The notes beneath the pieces were generated by a model, which was not told the origin of the DNA, did no database searches, and worked only from the letters and a program-made list of their open reading frames with translations. A program made the position numbers and the translations under genes. A stretch of DNA of 15,197 nucleotides from Scedosporium boydii (lineage: Eukaryota; Ascomycota; Sordariomycetes; Microascales; Microascaceae), in assembly GCA_002221725.1 (NCBI GenBank), contig NJFT01000409.1:1-15197 (forward strand), read 5' to 3'. Shown here piece by piece: positions 10,457 through 15,197 of this stretch. Each line of letters starts with the position of its first letter. Within the stretch, counting starts at the first letter, position 1.

Positions 10457-11003
10457 ATACAATTAGAAGGACACATACATTATTCATAGAGTCTTAGCTA
10501 GCCTTGTCGAAATCTTGGTGCTATTTTGATATCTGGCTTTGAGAAAGTGCTTCCCTCATCCCAATCCCCCCTTTCACGTTCCAGGGTCACCACAAAGAGG
10601 AAGCTGGCTAAAGAGAAGGCTAGATTTCTGTAGAGTACCTGCCTTGAGCCTCCATCCACTTGTGTGTGTCTGCATGTTGTGTTTTCGATTGTGTTCATAT
10701 GAGTTTTGTTCTTTATACATCATTGCCTCTCTTTCTTCTCTTCCGTCTATCACAAATTGTAAATGGGCAATACCATTGTTCTCTTAATACTTACCCTTTG
10801 TCCATTGTTCACTGTATCAAATCCAGCTTCCTATCCTATGGCTGGACATCCAGTTTGAACCTTTTTATTTTGGGCTTACAACTAGATAGAAGACTGGGAG
10901 CTTGTGCGGTGATATAGAATCTCAACTATCTAGAGCGTTCTTCACTCTGAAACCTGCGTCCAGAGGAACAAGCGCACAAAGCCTCCAATCTATAGAAGGA
11001 AGA
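10457..11003. other. probable kinase promoter and transcribed leader
   Basis: No coding region is recognisable. A pyrimidine-rich stretch at about 10725-10745 resembles the CT blocks often found just upstream of fungal transcription starts. The segment 10940-11003 would form the first, noncoding exon of the kinase transcript if the intron at 11004-11069 is real. The frames just before that intron are closed by stops, which agrees with untranslated leader. Confidence 0.35.
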
Positions 11004-11069
11004 GTAAGTCACACACCACTTGCTCATATATCGCAACATCATCTCTATCCTCCGCTGACATTACAATAG
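11004..11069 (+). other. putative 5'-UTR intron of the kinase gene
   Basis: The segment has a consensus donor GTAAGT (11004-11009), a branch-site CTGAC about 15 nt before the end, and the acceptor CAATAG ending at 11069. Its 66-bp length matches the confirmed-looking introns of both genes. The sequence on either side is not open for long in any frame, so it would lie in the 5' untranslated leader, about 255 bp upstream of the chosen start. The call rests on splice signals alone. Confidence 0.5.
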
Positions 11070-11295
11070 GCTTTTAGATAATCTCGGGTGATTCAGACTC
11101 GAGGGTTCGAGTACCCTGGATCCTTAACCAAATAAACCAGCCCTAGTCCTGAATTTCGAGTCCTTTGTCCTTCTTCCACACACTTCGGAAATCCCATCAT
11201 CCCCGTTAGACTCGAGATATTTCAGGAGTCTGCCCGTTCCTTTACCATCATCGACCCTGCAGATACTGCCGGCCTTCCATTGCCGTCGTATACAC

Positions 11296-11322
11296 ATGGG
11301 TTATTTCTCAATCCTGTTCTAA
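11296..11322 (+). promoter_or_regulatory. upstream ORF of eight codons before the kinase start
   Basis: ATG at 11296 opens a frame encoding MGYFSILF and stops with TAA at 11320-11322, two bases before the kinase ATG at 11325. It is out of frame with the kinase. If this leader is transcribed, ribosomes would meet this ATG first, so kinase translation would depend on leaky scanning or reinitiation. Reinitiation across so short a gap is inefficient, so the uORF would be expected to lower output. Confidence 0.45.
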
Positions 11323-11324
11323 CG

Positions 11325-14300
11325 ATGCCTTCCCCTTACGAAGTCAATTGGGAGGAGATGCTGAGTCGAAGAGTTCTCTATCCCCCTGGTGCCCGGCTTC
11401 GCAGACCTTGCCTTGAGCGGTTGGATGACCAACTCGCTCATGAGAGCGAAAGAGCCTTTGAAGAGCTTGAAGCTGTTGGTGAAAGTCACGGCGAAGGTCA
11501 TGGCGAAAGTCGTGGTCAAAGTCATCGTGAAAGTCGTGGCGAGGATCCGCCGCCGACCGATGACTCTCCTGAAAGTCCTGGCCCGAAGCAGGAGAGAGTG
11601 GGCAGGATCTTCTTCCACTCGAAGCAGCGTGCTGGCCCTCTCAATTTTCCTGATCACGAAGAGCCCATCTCTGCCCACCCCGAGAAAATCAAAAGCCGCA
11701 TCGGCCCATGGGTTCTGGGCGATCACTTAGGCAAGGGCGCCACGGGTAGTGTTCAGCTCTGCCGTCATCGTGTCACACGCCAATTAGCCGCCGTCAAGAT
11801 TCTCCCCAAGCATTCAGCAAGGCTCATCCAGGCGGCTAGCATAATCAACTTTGATCAGCAAGACAGCAGTTTGCCAGAGGGTACCGAGGGACGAAGGCGT
11901 ATCCCTGTATCGATTGAACGCGAAGTCGCCATGCTGAAGCTCATCCAGCACCCAAACATCACGAAACTGTACGATATTTGGGAGAACGGCAGTCAAATGT
12001 AAGTTTAAAACACCCTCTTTACGTCGCCGTTTCACTACTAATTCGTATCTCAGTTATCTCGTCCTTGAGTACGTCGACAACGGTGATCTATATCACTACA
12101 TCACACGCAATGGACCTTTCGCAGAAGTCAACGGTGTGCGTGTTTTCCGTCAGATCATGAGCGCCATGTCGTATTGCCACGACCTGAAAATCTGCCACCG
12201 GGACCTGAAGCCCGAAAACATTCTCCTTAGTTCCGACGGCCACATCAAGATTGCCGACTTTAGAATGGCGGCATTGCATCAGACCGCAGGACATCAGCTC
12301 TCCACTTGTTGCGGCAGCCCCCATTACGCCGCCCCCGAAGTGCTCACTGGCCAGCTCTATAGTGGCTACAAGGTCGACATTTGGAGTATGGGTGTTATCC
12401 TATATGCCATTCTCTCAGGCCTGCTGCCATTTGCTGATGACGACACGGAAGTCCTCCTGCAAAAAATCAAAGTAGGAGATTTCGTTTTCCCGAGTTTCAT
12501 TTCACACCATGCGAAGGATCTCATCGCGAGGATCCTGCAGAATAATCCGAACAAGCGAATCTCCATCGAGTCTATGTGGCGCCATCCCCTGGTTAACAAA
12601 TACCATATCGTTAATGACCTCACCGAGGAAAACGGACTCCCCTTCCAATACCGAAAGAATTTCGAAGGCAAGGCCATCCCGCCGAGCGAGATCGACATCG
12701 AGCTCGTGCGTCAGTTGCGGTCACTATGGCATTCATTTACGACTGAGGAGTTGAAGGTCGCTCTGTCCAGTGATGAGTACGTTTTCGTTTTTCTTTTTCG
12801 TTCTTTGTAGATGTCCGATAGCAGACTCGAGCTTCAGTGGGCAGACAGCTAACGTCAAAGCCAGGCCGAATGACCAGAAGGTCTTCTACCACCTCCTTCA
12901 ACAGTATCGGGAGCGACAGTTAGAGGATTTTGACCCTGACATCGCACACGCTCGAAGTGACTACCACCATCTGAGGCCTTCGGCATGGAAGGAGAAGAGG
13001 ACTACGCGCGAATTCATCAACGAGGGGGACGGGCTTAGCAGAAGTGTGTCCCGCATTACCGTTGTTTCCAGCGTCGCCGATACGGACGCAGGAACTGTAG
13101 CAACTTATGACCCATTCAACGCGTGTCACACTCCACTTGAGAGGCGCCCTTCTCAGATTAGTCGTGCCAGGGTTACTGTCCACCGACCCGATGTTAGCAA
13201 GCCCGAAGGTGATGACAGCCTGTTGTCTGGAGTCTCAAGCCCATTCTACCCCTCGACGAGATCGAATTCGCCGAATCCGGTCGACCACACAACGTGGCGG
13301 GGATTTCACGGCTTGGGTCGAATCGACGAAAAGCTGAGTAGCGCCTCTACCACCCCGAGCCCGAAGAAAGCTCCGTATTCTCGGTGTGTCCCGATTCGAC
13401 GGAAGCGTAGCGTAGATTTCTCGCAGCTCAGAGGTCGCCCGGCCCAGAAGAAGAATAAGGCAGAGATCGAGGCTCAATCTCACAAGCGGCGATCCCTCTA
13501 CCAAGAAAGTGACGATTCAGGCACTCCACGACCGGATTCCGACGCCCTCCCCGCCAATGAGGGTTGGCCGCCTCTCCGAGTGGTGAAGCGAAAGCCAGTT
13601 CCTATTTTGACAGATCGGGAGGTGATGACGAACGAAGAGGTTCGCAAAGTCTGCCACAAGCTGGCCATGGACTGCGATGAAGCATTTGGCGGCTCCGTTC
13701 TTGTGGAATCCTCCTTGGACGTTGCCGGCCCTTCCCGGAACTCAACACCTCTTGCGGCGAGTCTCGGGGGCCGATACATGTCTAACAAGTCGACGCCGTC
13801 CAACCCGGACGCTCCATGGCTCGACCGACCGCTGCCTCCATTGCATCCGAGTAGCAAGGCCTCCACGCCTTCCCTGGTTACTGAGGGACCGCCTGTCGTA
13901 CCGAACAGGACCTCTTCTCAAGGCGAGAATCGTGCCCGCCAGGGCATGGTGGTGGGTCGCATTAGTCGACGATCTATGCCCGTCCTGAGTGAGCCGATTG
14001 ACTCTCCTGTCACCTCCGGTCCTCATCGTCCAGCTATGGCCAACGCCCGAGCCTCACGAAACCTCAGTGGTCCGGTGAAGCGTCACAGAAGTGCCCTCAT
14101 TCCGATGGGCCCTGAGAGTGGCGGTCGTCCCCGACTCACGAGGTCAGACAATCCAGACTTGACGAACGCAGAAGACCGGGGCCTTGATTACTTGTCCCGT
14201 GCCGACAACACCATCCGAGTGGTCATCGCTACTCCCAAGACCAACCCCTTCAGGCAGCATAGTGCCGACGATAGCAGCTTTCGAGCCCGTGTTGCATCCC

Positions 14301-15197
14301 AGTCACAAAGTAGGCTGGATTCTGCCGAGACACTGACAAATCTAGACATGACGCCCCCTGCGACTGCCAACTGGACCACCAGGGGTGATTCCCAAACGCG
14401 CCCGTCTGATTGGGTGGATGACGAGTCTCATGACGATACGGAGCTGCACGGATGGTTTGCCGGCTTAGATGTGAATTCTAACTCTGGCGATGCCGACACG
14501 CTGGCCCCGACTCCCCGCCAAAGACTTCCGAGTATGGGACCATCCAGCCCGCTGGCCGTTCTTGTTCCCAGCAGGCTTAAAAGGCTGAAGCGGCCTCTTC
14601 GGGCGGACGGCGGAGATCGATTCTTGCTAGGAAGAACAAGAAGACCTTTGGTTTCAAATTCTAGAAGCTACCCGTGCCCAAGCCCAAGTTGAAGAGATCT
14701 CGTGGTAAGTAATTCCACGATCTTTCATCAGTACCCCGAACTCTTGATTGCTTCATCTGGTCTATCCGATGGATTGTCCATTTGTCCATTCCAAAGAAGG
14801 TTGAGAATGGTAAGAGACTAACGTTTACTGTATCTGTTAGGCTTCGATCATGAAAACGAGGAACCACACTTCGAGCCCAGGGGCAAGGATGAAGGTGCCG
14901 ACTGCGGTCACTACGAAGTGGCCGTCAATAACGGCCACCCGGGCGATGCTCCTGGACAGCGAAACATCGAGGTGCAGCCCAGTTGGCTGGCTCGCGTTTT
15001 CCGGGTCAAGCCCGTAGTTGAATACCTCTGCGTTACCATCTCCTACATTGACGCGCGAAATGAGGCCGTGAGCGTCCTCCAAGACTGGGCGAAGTACGGA
15101 ATCGAGGATTTGGAGATCCATGAAGACCGAAGCATCGTCTTTGCTCGAATTAGCCGCAAAAACTGTAAGTTGGAGGCTTCCCTCCTCCCTCCTCCCT
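11325..15197 (+). CDS. HSL1: Hsl1/Nim1/Gin4-type cell-cycle kinase, 3' end cut
   Basis: This family (budding-yeast Hsl1/Gin4/Kcc4, fission-yeast Cdr2/Cdr1) promotes mitotic entry by restraining Wee1/Swe1 at the cortex or septin collar. Exons are 11325-11998, 12054-12776, 12865 to an unresolved end before 14704, and 14841-15164; a donor at 15165 leads off the window. The 55- and 88-bp introns keep frame. Kinase motifs: glycine loop GKGATGSV (about 137-143), Lys158 in AVKI, Glu200, HRDLKPEN (273-280), activation Thr309 before CGSPHYAAPE, and DIWSMG. The DFG motif is D293-F294-R295, an unusual change. After the domain comes the family-typical FYHLLQQYRERQLE and SDYHH segment, then about 580 Ser/Pro/Arg-rich residues predicted disordered. 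The last exon (SWLARVFRVKP onward) matches the fungal KA1-type membrane-binding domain. ATG 11325 is the first in-frame ATG. Frame continuity between 14578 and 14704 is unresolved, so a decaying gene is possible. Confidence 0.88.
11481..11540 (+). repeat. five 12-bp coding repeats in the kinase N-terminus
   Basis: Five imperfect 12-bp units of the form GAAAGTCRTGGC run in frame from 11481 to 11540. They encode four-residue units of the type ESHG/ESRG (ESHG, EGHG, ESRG, QSHR, ESRG), residues 53-72. The charged, disordered segment lies before the catalytic domain. In-frame minisatellites like this commonly vary in copy number between strains. Confidence 0.9.
12262..12264 (+). other. DFG-to-DFR codon in the kinase
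   Basis: Codon AGA (Arg295) occupies the position of the near-invariant glycine of the DFG motif; a GGA codon would need only one G-to-A change. The flanking residues KIADF and MAAL are as expected for the family, so this is a substitution in a well-aligned motif and not a misread frame. Confidence 0.9.
14471..14840 (+). other. unresolved splice region of the kinase 3' part
   Basis: The frame used by exon 3 stops at TGA 14690. The KA1 exon at 14841 needs a one-base overhang. A strong intron 14705-14840 (GTAAGT donor, GACTAAC branch, GTTAG acceptor) supplies that overhang only in a different frame, which itself has TAG at 14662-14664. One consistent solution is an additional 194-bp intron from GTGAAT at 14471 to TTCTAG at 14664, leaving a 40-nt exon 14665-14704; its branch site is not obvious and it contains no in-frame stop. 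Another is a weak GTTGAA donor at 14688 spliced to 14840. The third is a frameshift near 14578-14631 plus the TAG stop, which would mark a pseudogene or sequence errors. Confidence 0.5.
15165..15197 (+). other. start of a kinase intron with CCTCCCT repeats
   Basis: A consensus GTAAGT donor at 15165-15170 follows the codons for SRKN plus one base. The remaining bases to the window end include a CCTCCCT-type pyrimidine repeat (about 15180-15197). The rest of the KA1 domain is expected downstream of the window. Confidence 0.7.

Noticed and set aside
11097..11112. T-arm-like hairpin (ACTCGA, GGGT, TCGAGT) in the kinase leader
   Set aside because: There is no matching D-arm, anticodon arm or acceptor stem around it; it is a short inverted repeat only.
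1..15197. CRISPR array, integrated element, or bacterial-style operon
   Set aside because: No regularly spaced direct repeats, no integrase or transposase body, and spliced eukaryotic genes throughout.

Overview
The window looks like nuclear DNA of a filamentous ascomycete (Pezizomycotina). It has GC-rich genes with short introns of 55-88 bp. Their signals are fungal: GTAAGT/GTACGT-type donors, CTGAC/CTAAC branch sites just upstream of the acceptor, and long AT-richer spacers. The two recognisable proteins also match filamentous-fungal family members best, judged from memory of those families. Species cannot be named from the sequence alone.

Layout: 1-4338 has no gene I can defend. It is gene-poor DNA with a GGAACA/AGAACA-type microsatellite (612-713), a 10-bp triplet (2003-2032), a perfect 93-bp tandem duplication (2685-2870), a small palindrome (3345-3364) and a tRNA-like twin hairpin (3445-3515). 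On the minus strand, 7994-4339 is a complete five-exon gene for Smc5, an ATPase subunit of the Smc5/6 genome-stability complex. I derive 1,123 residues with both nucleotide-binding halves and the hinge intact. The 3.3 kb between the two genes (7995-11324) holds ACGCG motifs upstream of SMC5, a hairpin (9115-9138), a 64-codon ORF resembling a pogo/psq-type helix-turn-helix relic (10262-10456), and a probable 5'-UTR intron (11004-11069) plus a uORF (11296-11322) before the second gene.

From 11325 to the right edge, on the plus strand, lies an Hsl1/Nim1/Gin4-type cell-cycle kinase. It has an N-terminal kinase domain, a long disordered middle and a C-terminal fungal KA1-type domain, and is cut by the window end inside an intron. 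It has two oddities. The DFG motif reads DFR, and the reading frame cannot be carried from the middle region to the KA1 exon without a non-obvious intron or a frameshift plus stop near 14578-14704.

Both genes act in cell-cycle or genome-maintenance processes, but they are divergent and 3.3 kb apart, so a shared promoter is unlikely. I found no mobile-element gene, CRISPR array, rRNA or convincing tRNA. The candidate novelties are the altered kinase and the structured or repeated spacer DNA, not a new multi-gene system.
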